DNA from: Oscillospiraceae bacterium
GTDB taxonomy: Bacteria; Bacillota; Clostridia; Oscillospirales; Oscillospiraceae
Assembly: GCA_015067795.1 (NCBI GenBank)
Contig: SVLU01000014.1
Coordinates: forward strand, 1 to 47,446
Direction: 5' to 3'
DNA: 47,446 bases
The notes beneath the pieces were generated by a model. The model did not search any database. It was not told the DNA's origin and was given only the letters and a program-made list of their open reading frames with translations. Below are positions 1-6,003 of the stretch, one piece after another. The position numbers and the translations under genes are program-made. Positions within the stretch are counted from its first letter, which is position 1, and each line of letters starts with the position of its first letter.

Positions 1-173
1 TAAATGGTTGTGTTGAAATACCTTGTGAAGTTTCAATAGATGATTTTACAGATGCTTTTATCGAATGGATTGAATCAAAAGGTTGGTCTTTTGGTGGCGG
101 ATTTAATGAAATCGTTGACGGGTATTATATAAATCCTGACGGAACAAAAGGTAAATCCGTTCTTGAAAATTAG
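1..173 (+). CDS. C-terminal fragment of an unrecognised small protein (partial)
   Basis: An open frame enters from the left edge (first full codon at 3) and ends at TAG 171-173, giving 56 residues. The sequence is acidic with aromatic residues, and includes the stretches DAFIEWIESKGWSFGGGF and DGYYINPDGTKGKSVLEN. It has no membrane segment or Cys motif. It resembles the small uncharacterised proteins common in Firmicutes, but I cannot name a family. The start codon lies outside the window. It is followed by a strong hairpin terminator at 237-276, consistent with this being the last gene of its unit. Confidence 0.6.
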   Translation, partial: NGCVEIPCEVSIDDFTDAFIEWIESKGWSFGGGFNEIVDGYYINPDGTKGKSVLEN

Positions 174-236
174 TGCCAAGTTACTTTTGGTCGTTTTTAC
201 CCCTACTTATACTACTTTTAGTCGCTCTTTCGCACG

Positions 237-276
237 AAAAAAGTCTCTTTTGTCTACTGACAAAAGGGACTTTTTT
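237..276 (+). terminator. Intrinsic terminator after the partial gene
   Basis: An 18-bp stem with one G-U pair (237-254 with 259-276) and a TACT loop, with A-rich and T-rich outer ends. The poly-A/poly-T flanks would allow termination in both directions. Confidence 0.85.
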
Positions 277-280
277 CAAT

Positions 281-424
281 GATATCCGTTCCTTTTGGAA
301 CGGGTGATATAGCTGACGCTATGATATCTGCTTCGCAGATGATATACGCTTCGCGTATGATGGAACAGATATTATATCATGCGGCGAAAGCCATATATCA
401 TATCGCGGCAGCGATATATCATTT
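281..424. repeat. Chain of short hairpins separated by GATAT spacers
   Basis: At least four perfect small hairpins follow one another: 286-303 (7 bp, TTTT loop), 326-340 (6 bp, TTC loop), 344-358 (6 bp, TTC loop) and 400-417 (7 bp, GGCA loop). They are joined by the recurring words TGATAT and ATATCAT. The stem sequences differ but the joints are alike, so this looks like an intergenic modular palindrome repeat rather than a single regulatory site. It contains no plausible gene and ends just before the promoter region of the next gene. Confidence 0.7.
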
Positions 425-444
425 TAAATCGTTGGAGTTTATGC

Positions 445-450
445 TATAAT
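445..450 (+). promoter_or_regulatory. Candidate -10 box of the following membrane gene
   Basis: A perfect TATAAT stands 21 bases before the ATG at 472. No good -35 box is found at 16-18 bases upstream, where the sequence is only T/A-rich. The leader would be very short, so this is a weak call. Confidence 0.35.
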
Positions 451-471
451 ATTTTTAAAGGAGGGAATAAT

Positions 472-903
472 ATGAAAGTTTTGGTTGTTGTACTATTTTT
501 CTTTTTAATTCTTATTCCACTTGTTTTGGGGATTATTATTCCCATATACAAAAGCCATGGTAAAGCAACAGGTGATGTTATCAACTACGATTTAACAATG
601 AGAAAATTCGTTTATAAAATCAATTTATCAAGTCAGGAGATCATCGACTTACTAAATACGAAGAATGCTATTGATGATCTGTCATGTGATTTTGATTTTG
701 ACAAATCTATAATAAGATTCTCGGAATATGGCTCTCACAGAGATTACTATTTTCAAATTCAGCAATGCAGCGGCTTTTCGATTTTGAGATTGGAGCAAGT
801 TGCATTGATGGGGATGCAAAGTTACGTTCCGTATAAGCTCAATCCGTTTATGGTTAGTAAATTACAAGCAGAAATTATACCTTTTTCTAAGTACGCCTTT
901 TAA
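472..903 (+). CDS. Single-pass membrane-anchored protein of unknown function
   Basis: I chose the ATG at 472 because AAAGGAGGG lies at 457-465; the open frame extends further upstream, but only through the hairpin chain. The product is 143 residues. Residues 1-25 are strongly hydrophobic (MKVLVVVLFFFLILIPLVLG), giving an uncleaved signal anchor. The remainder is a soluble domain of about 115 residues with no motif I recognise. The N-terminus lacks a lipobox Cys. The gene stands alone: a hairpin repeat lies upstream, and a promoter repeat for the next gene lies downstream. It might be an extracytoplasmic stress or immunity-like protein, but nothing in the sequence shows a function. Confidence 0.65.
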   Translation: MKVLVVVLFFFLILIPLVLGIIIPIYKSHGKATGDVINYDLTMRKFVYKINLSSQEIIDLLNTKNAIDDLSCDFDFDKSIIRFSEYGSHRDYYFQIQQCSGFSILRLEQVALMGMQSYVPYKLNPFMVSKLQAEIIPFSKYAF

Positions 904-928
904 ATATGCACACCCATACATCCGATTA

Positions 929-1076
929 GGGTTACTTTCTACTAAATCCACCCTGATGGGTGTGAGGTATCATCTCGGATGATGAAAACTGAGCAATGCT
1001 CGTTTTTTCTCTTTTTGCACGATTTCATTGAACTATACGCAGATTTGTGCTATAATCAGTTCGATAAATAAGCATT
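929..1076 (+). repeat. Promoter-bearing direct repeat, copy 1
   Basis: This segment recurs at 1984-2120. Shared words include GGTTACTTTC, ACTAAATCCAC, TGAGCAATGCTCGTTTTTT and TTGCACGATTTCATTGAA. Both copies contain a tiny GAGC-AAT-GCTC hairpin followed by a T-run (terminator-like), and then a sigma-A promoter. Each stands upstream of a separate transcription unit (the GNAT acetyltransferase here, TSUP/GtrA for copy 2). A 9-bp inverted repeat, CACACCCAT (909-917) with ATGGGTGTG (956-964), overlaps the left end of this copy. Confidence 0.75.
1028..1056 (+). promoter_or_regulatory. Sigma-A promoter of the acetyltransferase unit
   Basis: TTGAAC at 1028-1033 and TATAAT at 1051-1056 with a 17-base spacer, close to the consensus. 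Transcription would start near 1063, leaving a leader of about 190 bases that holds a leader peptide and alternative stems. Confidence 0.8.
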
Positions 1077-1136
1077 TATCTAAAAAGATAATCTTCCGAA
1101 AGGCTGGATTATAAATTTTTTAAAGGAGATTGCTTT

Positions 1137-1175
1137 TTGAAGAAAACAATCAAAACACTGGAGATTGTATTCTAA
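1137..1175 (+). CDS. 12-codon leader peptide upstream of the acetyltransferase
   Basis: A TTG-initiated frame encodes MKKTIKTLEIVF and ends at TAA 1173-1175. AAAGGAG at 1122-1128 is spaced 8 bases from the TTG, as good as any ribosome binding site nearby. The last codons coincide exactly with one arm (1161-1171) of an 11-bp RNA stem. A ribosome pausing at the end of this frame would therefore open that stem. This is the geometry of translational attenuation leaders such as those of erm and cat genes. The peptide itself does not match a leader I know. Confidence 0.55.
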   Translation: MKKTIKTLEIVF

Positions 1176-1243
1176 CCGGGAGGTTAGTGTAAATACAATC
1201 TCGCACAAACCTCCCAGTATTGGAGTCAACAATCATCAGGAGG
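1161..1243 (+). promoter_or_regulatory. Putative attenuator: mutually exclusive RNA stems over the acetyltransferase RBS
   Basis: Stem A pairs 1161-1171 with 1192-1202 (11 perfect base pairs). It encloses a second stem of 6 bp (1172-1177 with 1182-1187) with a GGGA loop. GGGAGGTT (1178-1185), locked in that inner stem, is also perfectly complementary to AACCTCCC (1208-1215). The CCTCC inside the latter (1210-1214) can pair with the GGAGG ribosome binding site at 1239-1243. With stem A formed, CCTCC is free to cover the ribosome binding site; with stem A opened by a leader ribosome, CCTCC is captured by GGGAGGTT. The pairings are seen in the sequence; the switching is inferred. Confidence 0.55.
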
Positions 1244-1250
1244 AAAAACA

Positions 1251-1880
1251 ATGAATAAAAAAGACTACATCATTCGTTTAGAAAGAAAAGAAGAATACAG
1301 AGAAGTTGAAACCCTTGTAAGAGAATCATTTTGGAATGTGTACCGTCCGGGTTGTTTAGAGCATTATGTGCTCAATCAACTCAGAAATGACGAAGCCTTT
1401 GTTCCGGAACTTGATTTTGTAATGGAGAAAGACGGAAAACTAATTGGGCAAAATATGTTTATGCGAGCGGTCATCAAAGCGGATGATGGCAGAGATATTC
1501 CCATTATGACAATGGGGCCAATCTGTATCATCCCCGATTTGAAGCGACAAGGGTACGGCAAAATCCTGTTGGATTATTCTTTGGAAAAAGCGACGGAACT
1601 CGGTTGTGGTGCACTGTGCTTTGAAGGCAACATCCATTTCTATGGGAAAAGCGGTTTTACTTTTGCCAGAGATTTTGGTGTTCGTTATCACGGTTTACCC
1701 GATGGTGCGGATTCCTCCTTCTTTCTCTGCAAAGAATTAATCCCAGGATACCTTAATGGCATCACTGGTGAATATGCCGCACCACAAGGATACTATGTTG
1801 CTGAAGAAGATGCTGAAGAATTTGACAAGACATTTCCTTATAAAGAGAAATTAAAACTCCCGGGACAACTTTTTAACTAA
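1251..1880 (+). CDS. GNAT-family N-acetyltransferase
   Basis: The product is 209 residues. The acetyl-CoA binding motif A is visible as IPDLKRQGYGKILLDYSLEKA (about residues 95-115), preceded by the beta-4 strand DIPIMTMGPICI. This is followed by GCGALCFEGNIHFYGKSGF, the usual motif B region with Tyr. The arrangement fits the YhbS-like (COG3153) branch of GNATs, which transfer acetyl groups from acetyl-CoA to small-molecule or protein amines. The substrate cannot be read from sequence. AGGAGG (1238-1243) sits 7 bases before the ATG. It is a single-gene unit between its own promoter (1028-1056) and a hairpin at 1892-1921. The leader peptide and alternative stems upstream suggest inducible translation, as in antibiotic-inactivating acetyltransferases, but resistance is not demonstrated. 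Confidence 0.88.
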   Translation: MNKKDYIIRLERKEEYREVETLVRESFWNVYRPGCLEHYVLNQLRNDEAFVPELDFVMEKDGKLIGQNMFMRAVIKADDGRDIPIMTMGPICIIPDLKRQGYGKILLDYSLEKATELGCGALCFEGNIHFYGKSGFTFARDFGVRYHGLPDGADSSFFLCKELIPGYLNGITGEYAAPQGYYVAEEDAEEFDKTFPYKEKLKLPGQLFN

Positions 1881-1891
1881 ACGAACAAACG

Positions 1892-1921
1892 GAGCAGTGT
1901 GCCTTTGCGGGTGCACTGCTC
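1892..1921 (+). terminator. Hairpin after the acetyltransferase gene
   Basis: GAGCAGTG (1892-1899) pairs with CACTGCTC (1914-1921). Only TTGC follows, so the U-tract is poor. It is probably a terminator or 3' end protector. Confidence 0.55.
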
Positions 1922-1983
1922 TTGCTATTCAAATTCTTGTTTGACAAACGGAACAAAAGGTGTTGCGTTTGTATTAAAATTGG

Positions 1984-2120
1984 GGGTTACTTTCAACTAA
2001 ATCCACTCTGTTGGGTATCATCTCAGATGATGAAAATTGAGCAATGCTCGTTTTTTTCGCTCTTTGCACGATTTCATTGAATAATTCTTTTTTTATGATA
2101 TAATTAGCTCGATAAAAAAG
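1984..2120 (+). repeat. Promoter-bearing direct repeat, copy 2
   Basis: The partner of 929-1076, with the same order of elements: GGTTACTTTC, a CATCT...GATGATGAAAA stretch, GAGCAATGCTC plus T-run, TTTGCACGATTTCATTGAA and a TATAAT box followed by TCGATAAA. Copy 2 lacks about 10 bases of the left part of copy 1. Confidence 0.75.
2077..2104 (+). promoter_or_regulatory. Sigma-A promoter of the TSUP-GtrA unit
   Basis: TTGAAT 2077-2082 and TATAAT 2099-2104 with a 16-base spacer, inside repeat copy 2. It lies about 65 bases before the ATG of the exporter gene. Confidence 0.75.
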
Positions 2121-2168
2121 TATTTGCCGGAGCAAAACTTTTATGTGACTTCATTTGGAGGTTAAACT

Positions 2169-2948
2169 ATGACAATTAGCGGTTATTCTATCTGGATTGT
2201 ACTCCTGATAGGTGTGGGTGTATTCTGTGCATCCTTTGTGGATGCCATTGGCGGTGGTGGCGGTATTATTTCCGTACCGATCTATCTGCTTACAGGTCTT
2301 CCGCCTCATTTTGCTCTTGGCACAAATAAGATGTCCTCATGTATCGGCACTGCCGCATCTACATATCGCTACATCAGAAACGGTTTCGTTAACTGGGGAC
2401 TTGCCCTCCCTGCCATAGTATTTGCTCTTGGTGGGTCATACATCGGCACAAGACTCCAGCTTATGATGGACGAGAAGTATTTGCAGTATCTGCTTCTGTG
2501 TGTGCTTCCTATTGTAGCGATTTTCGTTATGAAACAGAAGAAGCTTCCTGAGGAAAGCGGAGATATTGCCCCGTGGAAACAGCGTGCTATCATACTGACA
2601 GCGGCTTTTGTTATCGGTATTTATGACGGCTTCTATGGTCCAGGTACCGGCACTTTCCTGCTCCTTGTTTTCTGCAATCTTGCAAAGATGGACATTCGTA
2701 CAGCATCAGGAAGCGTAAAAATAGTTAACCTGTCCTCAAATATCGGCGGTCTTATGACATCTCTTATGGCGGGAAAGGTTCTTGTTCCCATCGGACTTAT
2801 AGCGGCGGCTTTCTCGATTGCAGGTCACTATATCGGTGCCGGTGTTACCATTAAAAACGGTTCCAAAATAGTTCGTCCTGTTATCCTTATTGTTATTGGA
2901 CTTTTGGCTGTGAAAATCATTCTCGAACTTTTCGGTATTTCATTTTAA
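2169..2948 (+). CDS. TSUP (TauE/SafE) family membrane exporter
   Basis: The product is 259 residues with about eight hydrophobic segments. It shows the internal repeat typical of TSUP proteins: a Gly-rich motif GGGGGIISVP near residue 27 in the first half, and GFYGPGTGTFLLL in the second half. Relatives move sulfite, sulfoacetate or other organosulfur/organic anions across the membrane; the substrate here is unknown. TTGGAGGTT precedes the ATG at good spacing. It is directly followed by the GtrA-like gene, with an 18-base gap, so the two are co-transcribed. No sulfur-metabolism gene lies beside it. Confidence 0.88.
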   Translation: MTISGYSIWIVLLIGVGVFCASFVDAIGGGGGIISVPIYLLTGLPPHFALGTNKMSSCIGTAASTYRYIRNGFVNWGLALPAIVFALGGSYIGTRLQLMMDEKYLQYLLLCVLPIVAIFVMKQKKLPEESGDIAPWKQRAIILTAAFVIGIYDGFYGPGTGTFLLLVFCNLAKMDIRTASGSVKIVNLSSNIGGLMTSLMAGKVLVPIGLIAAAFSIAGHYIGAGVTIKNGSKIVRPVILIVIGLLAVKIILELFGISF

Positions 2949-2966
2949 GTGAAAGAGGTACATAAA

Positions 2967-3383
2967 ATGAACGATTCAAAGAAAGAATTACTCCGTACTG
3001 TGAAATTTACCCTTTTTTCCATCAGTGCAGGTCTCATTCAGATTGTAAGCTTCACACTTATGGAAGAAGTTTTGCATCTTACCCATTGGGTTGCCTATCT
3101 TGTGGCACTTATTCTGTCTGTGTTATGGAACTTCACGCTTAATCGGAAGTATACGTTCCACTCAGCAAGTAATGTACCTGTTGCGATGCTTAAGGTGGCA
3201 GGCTTCTATCTTGTTTTCACGCCCCTGTCCACATGGTGGACTGCCGCTCTCACCTCTCCTGAGGTAGCATGGAATGAGTATCTGGTACTGGCGATGACCA
3301 TGATAATCAATTTCGTGACGGAATACCTGTTCCAGCGTTTTGTGGTGTTCGGTAAGAGTCTTGATACCGCAGAGAAGAAATGA
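2967..3383 (+). CDS. GtrA-like membrane protein
   Basis: The product is 138 residues with four transmembrane segments. The first loop has the pattern LSVLWNFTLNRKYTF, and the C-terminus has FVTEYLFQRFVVF. Both are typical of the GtrA family, which helps move lipid-linked sugars across the membrane for polysaccharide or teichoic acid glycosylation. An in-frame GTG occurs at 2949, but GAAAGAGG at 2951-2958 points to the ATG at 2967. No glycosyltransferase lies next to it, so its partner is unknown. A hairpin terminator follows. Confidence 0.85.
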   Translation: MNDSKKELLRTVKFTLFSISAGLIQIVSFTLMEEVLHLTHWVAYLVALILSVLWNFTLNRKYTFHSASNVPVAMLKVAGFYLVFTPLSTWWTAALTSPEVAWNEYLVLAMTMIINFVTEYLFQRFVVFGKSLDTAEKK

Positions 3384-3388
3384 TACAT

Positions 3389-3420
3389 AACCCCATGAGG
3401 TACACAAACTCGTGGGGTTT
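3389..3420 (+). terminator. Intrinsic terminator after the GtrA-like gene
   Basis: AACCCCATGAG (3389-3399) pairs with CTCGTGGGGTT (3409-3419), one G-U pair included, with a 9-base loop followed by a short T-run. Confidence 0.75.
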
Positions 3421-3508
3421 TCTGCGTTTAAAAGAGCTTTTGTCGGTTTGTCGTCGCAGATTTCATACTTAATTAAATATTTCTGAAGTATTAACCTGTT
3501 TTCACCTG

Positions 3509-3730
3509 TGCGGTGGGCACTTCCTTTCCGTCGGTGGAAAGGAAGCAAAGACCGCAAAAGGGACACCACTCCCAAAAAGTCGTGATTTCCCTTTTAAAAC
3601 CCTTCCCTAAAATCATACATTCAGCCACTAATTTACTGCTTTCAAAACCGATAGAAACAGACTTTAATAGTCTCTGTCTCAACAACGCTTAGACGCTTTC
3701 TGCGGAGGTTAGTTTGGTTTTCTGCTACTT
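3509..3730. repeat. Dispersed intergenic repeat, family R1 copy 1
   Basis: The 3421-3819 gap holds no convincing gene but matches 42028-42232. Shared words include AATCATAC, GAAACAGA, CGCTT-GACGCTTTCTGCGG and GTTTTCTGC. Near the left end is an imperfect inverted repeat (CTTCCTTTCC with GGAAAGGAAG); copy 2 has the equivalent ACTTTCTTTC with GAAGAAAGT. Short frames can be read on the minus strand through this element, but they are not conserved in a coding manner between the copies, so I treat it as non-coding. Confidence 0.65.
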
Positions 3731-3819
3731 AAAGTTCTATCATCTTAGAAAGGTTTTTCAAGCCCGTTTCAGCTTAAGTGAATACGATTTATTTATAAAT
3801 TATGAAAGGACTTGAGTTC

Positions 3820-5469
3820 ATGAAACGAATTTTTGCAACGCTTCTGGCTATGATGCTTATTCTTACAGGATGTCAGAGTGGAGTTATAGCTGATAATGAA
3901 AGTGATGCCCGGTCATCTGATGAAAATGCTGTTCAGATTGCACTTTCCGACGACGGTATCACAGTAGACGGCAAAGCGGTAAGCACTGACACCACAAGTG
4001 CAGTTTATACCGCAAACGACATTGTGTACTACCCAACAGGTAAGGATTTTACCTTTGGCGAAGGTACTGATACAGATGCTCATGAGGCAAGCGAAGCTGA
4101 AGCTCACACCGTTGTTTATATTACTGAACCAGGTACATATTCAGTTTCAGGTACACTTACTCAAGGCCAGATAGCCATTGACCTGGGTGATGATGCGGAA
4201 GAAGATCCAAATGCAGTAGTAAACCTCATAATGAACGGTGCAGATATCACCTGCACAGTAGCTCCTGCGGTCATATTCTATAATGTTTACGAATGTGGTA
4301 CTACCGATGAAGCAAGCGAAACCGTTGACACCACAGCGGCAGGTGCAAATGTTTATATTGCTGACGGTACTGTAAATAATGTAAACGGCTCTTACGTTGC
4401 TAAAATTTATAAGGAAGATACCGTAGTCCTCACAGAGGACGGTACGGCAGTTGAGGATGCAAAGAAGCTCCATAAATATGATGCGGCGTTTTATTCCAAA
4501 ATGTCTATGAATGTGGATGGCAATGATGGTGTTCTGAATATTGATGCTGAAAATGAGGGGCTTGACAGTGAACTCCATCTTACCATCAACGGCGGTGTGA
4601 TAAATATTGAGTCCGGCAACGACGGTATCAATACAAATGAAGATGGCATTTCCGTTACAACCATCAACGGCGGTAAGCTTAACATCAACGTAACAGGCGA
4701 AACAGGCGAGGGTGACGGTATCGACTCCAATGGCTGGCTTGTTATTAATGGCGGTACTGTAATCACTTCCGCCTGTGACATCAGCGGCGATGCGGGTATT
4801 GACTCCGACATGGGCATTTATATAAACGGCGGTACGGTTATGGCAGCCGGCAATATGCTGGACAGAATTGCGGGTGGAAACCAGACCTATGCTGTATTTA
4901 CCTTTACAGAAAATCAGGCAGGCGGCAGTACCTACACAATGAAGAATGCAGACGGTGACGATGTTATGAGCGTTACACCTGCTAATGATTTTACATATCT
5001 AATCCTTGCAGGTGATGAGCTTACAGCAGGTGATTATACTTTCTGGTGCGGTGATACTCAGCTTGCGGCAAGTGCCGGTCAGGGCTTTGGCGGTATGGGT
5101 GGAATGATGCCTGAAAATATGGAACTTCCTGAGGGTATGGAAAGACCTGAAAATATGGAAGGCATGGAGAAACCTGAAAGACCGGAAATCCCTGAAGGAA
5201 TGGAAAATATGGAACGTCCTGAAATGCCAGAGGGCATGACCCCGCCTGAAGGTATGGAAAGACCTGAAAATATGGAGCTTCCTGAAGGTATGGAAATACC
5301 TGAGGGCATGGAATTACCGGAAAACGGTGAAATGCCCGAGGGCGGTCAGGGTTTCGGCGGAGGTCGTGGATCTATGGGACAGATGGGTGCTATGGGTGAA
5401 ACCTCCGAGATATTCACAATAGCAGATGGTGCGAACTATTTCTCAAATGTGAGTGCATTTGAAGCATAA
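3820..5469 (+). CDS. Carbohydrate-binding (Cthe_2159-like) beta-helix lipoprotein with Met/Pro/Glu repeat tail
   Basis: I chose the ATG at 3820 because AAAGGA (3805-3810) is 9 bases upstream; an in-frame ATG at 3802 lacks such a site. Residues 1-20 form a lipoprotein signal with lipobox LTGC. The body has repeating beta-strand rungs (NGGVINIESGNDGI, NGGKLNINVTGETGEGDGID, NGGTVITSACDISGDAGID). These are characteristic of the right-handed parallel beta-helix Cthe_2159 family, which binds acidic or cellulosic polysaccharides with calcium. Near the C-terminus are about 14 imperfect repeats of the type PEGME/PENME/PEMPEG, followed by a Gly-rich stretch. The product is 549 residues, surface exposed. 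It is a single gene; the tail makes it unusual. Confidence 0.8.
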   Translation: MKRIFATLLAMMLILTGCQSGVIADNESDARSSDENAVQIALSDDGITVDGKAVSTDTTSAVYTANDIVYYPTGKDFTFGEGTDTDAHEASEAEAHTVVYITEPGTYSVSGTLTQGQIAIDLGDDAEEDPNAVVNLIMNGADITCTVAPAVIFYNVYECGTTDEASETVDTTAAGANVYIADGTVNNVNGSYVAKIYKEDTVVLTEDGTAVEDAKKLHKYDAAFYSKMSMNVDGNDGVLNIDAENEGLDSELHLTINGGVINIESGNDGINTNEDGISVTTINGGKLNINVTGETGEGDGIDSNGWLVINGGTVITSACDISGDAGIDSDMGIYINGGTVMAAGNMLDRIAGGNQTYAVFTFTENQAGGSTYTMKNADGDDVMSVTPANDFTYLILAGDELTAGDYTFWCGDTQLAASAGQGFGGMGGMMPENMELPEGMERPENMEGMEKPERPEIPEGMENMERPEMPEGMTPPEGMERPENMELPEGMEIPEGMELPENGEMPEGGQGFGGGRGSMGQMGAMGETSEIFTIADGANYFSNVSAFEA

Positions 5470-5474
5470 AAAAG

Positions 5475-5511
5475 AAGAACTACAGCCTGAAAATGTCAGG
5501 TTGTAGTTCTT
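5475..5511. terminator. Bidirectional terminator between convergent genes
   Basis: A 15-bp stem (5475-5489 with 5497-5511, one G-U pair) has A-rich and T-rich flanks. It serves the lipoprotein gene on the plus strand and the minus-strand unit ending at 5530. Confidence 0.85.
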
Positions 5512-5529
5512 TGTTTGTTGTGATAGATT

Positions 5530-6003
5530 TCAATCATTCTGATCTGCGATTACGCAGTCAATAGTGAGCACCACCGCAAGAGCGATGATTTCGTCATTTG
5601 GGTTTGCAATGTTAAGCTCATAGCAATCGCCCCAGGTCATCCACTCCTTATGAATGGAGACAATAGGGAAGCCGCTTTTGGTTATCTCATAATCATGGGC
5701 GAGGAAACTGCCGTTTATGTCCCAACCGAGACCTCTGATACTGTATTTGGGGAATAAAAATGAGAATTCCTTAACGATTTCAGCAATCTGACGACCGCTT
5801 GTGAAAACGTGGTAGGTGGGCAGCCAGCTGAAAACCTTCTGCTGGATAAAGGCAACCTCGCTGCCCATAGTATCATAAACGTGGAGCTTTTTGCCCCAGC
5901 TGAACAGCTCACCTTCAACAAAAAATCTGTCGTTGCCGTATTCATCCATTACGGAGAAACGGTCGGCCCACGAAAATACCTTTTGCTTTATGTACAGCTT
6001 CAT
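5530..6003 (-). CDS. LURP-one-related / tubby-like beta-barrel protein
   Basis: The product is 157 residues. It shows repeating strand pairs of the kind KQKVFSWADRFSVMDEYGN, GELFSWGKKLHVYD, QQKVFSWLPTYHVF and EFSFLFPKYSIRGLGWD, followed by VVLTIDCVI. This is the pattern of the LURP-one-related (DUF567/YxjI) family, a closed beta barrel around a buried helix. The bacterial members have no established activity; tubby-type relatives bind phospholipids. The ATG overlaps the stop codon of the upstream reductase by four bases, with GGAGGG inside that gene's end, so the two are co-translated. Confidence 0.85.
   Translation of the reverse strand: MKLYIKQKVFSWADRFSVMDEYGNDRFFVEGELFSWGKKLHVYDTMGSEVAFIQQKVFSWLPTYHVFTSGRQIAEIVKEFSFLFPKYSIRGLGWDINGSFLAHDYEITKSGFPIVSIHKEWMTWGDCYELNIANPNDEIIALAVVLTIDCVIADQND

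Noticed and set aside
379-471. Upstream extension of the membrane protein frame
   Set aside because: The extra 31 codons run through the hairpin chain and the TATAAT box; the ATG at 472 has the ribosome binding site.
3162-3685. Minus-strand frames in the gap after the GtrA-like gene
   Set aside because: They overlap the GtrA gene or the R1 repeat, and the second R1 copy does not preserve the frames.
4147-4578. Long minus-strand frame opposite the beta-helix lipoprotein
   Set aside because: Frame opposite a clear coding region with repetitive codons; no ribosome binding site or family match.
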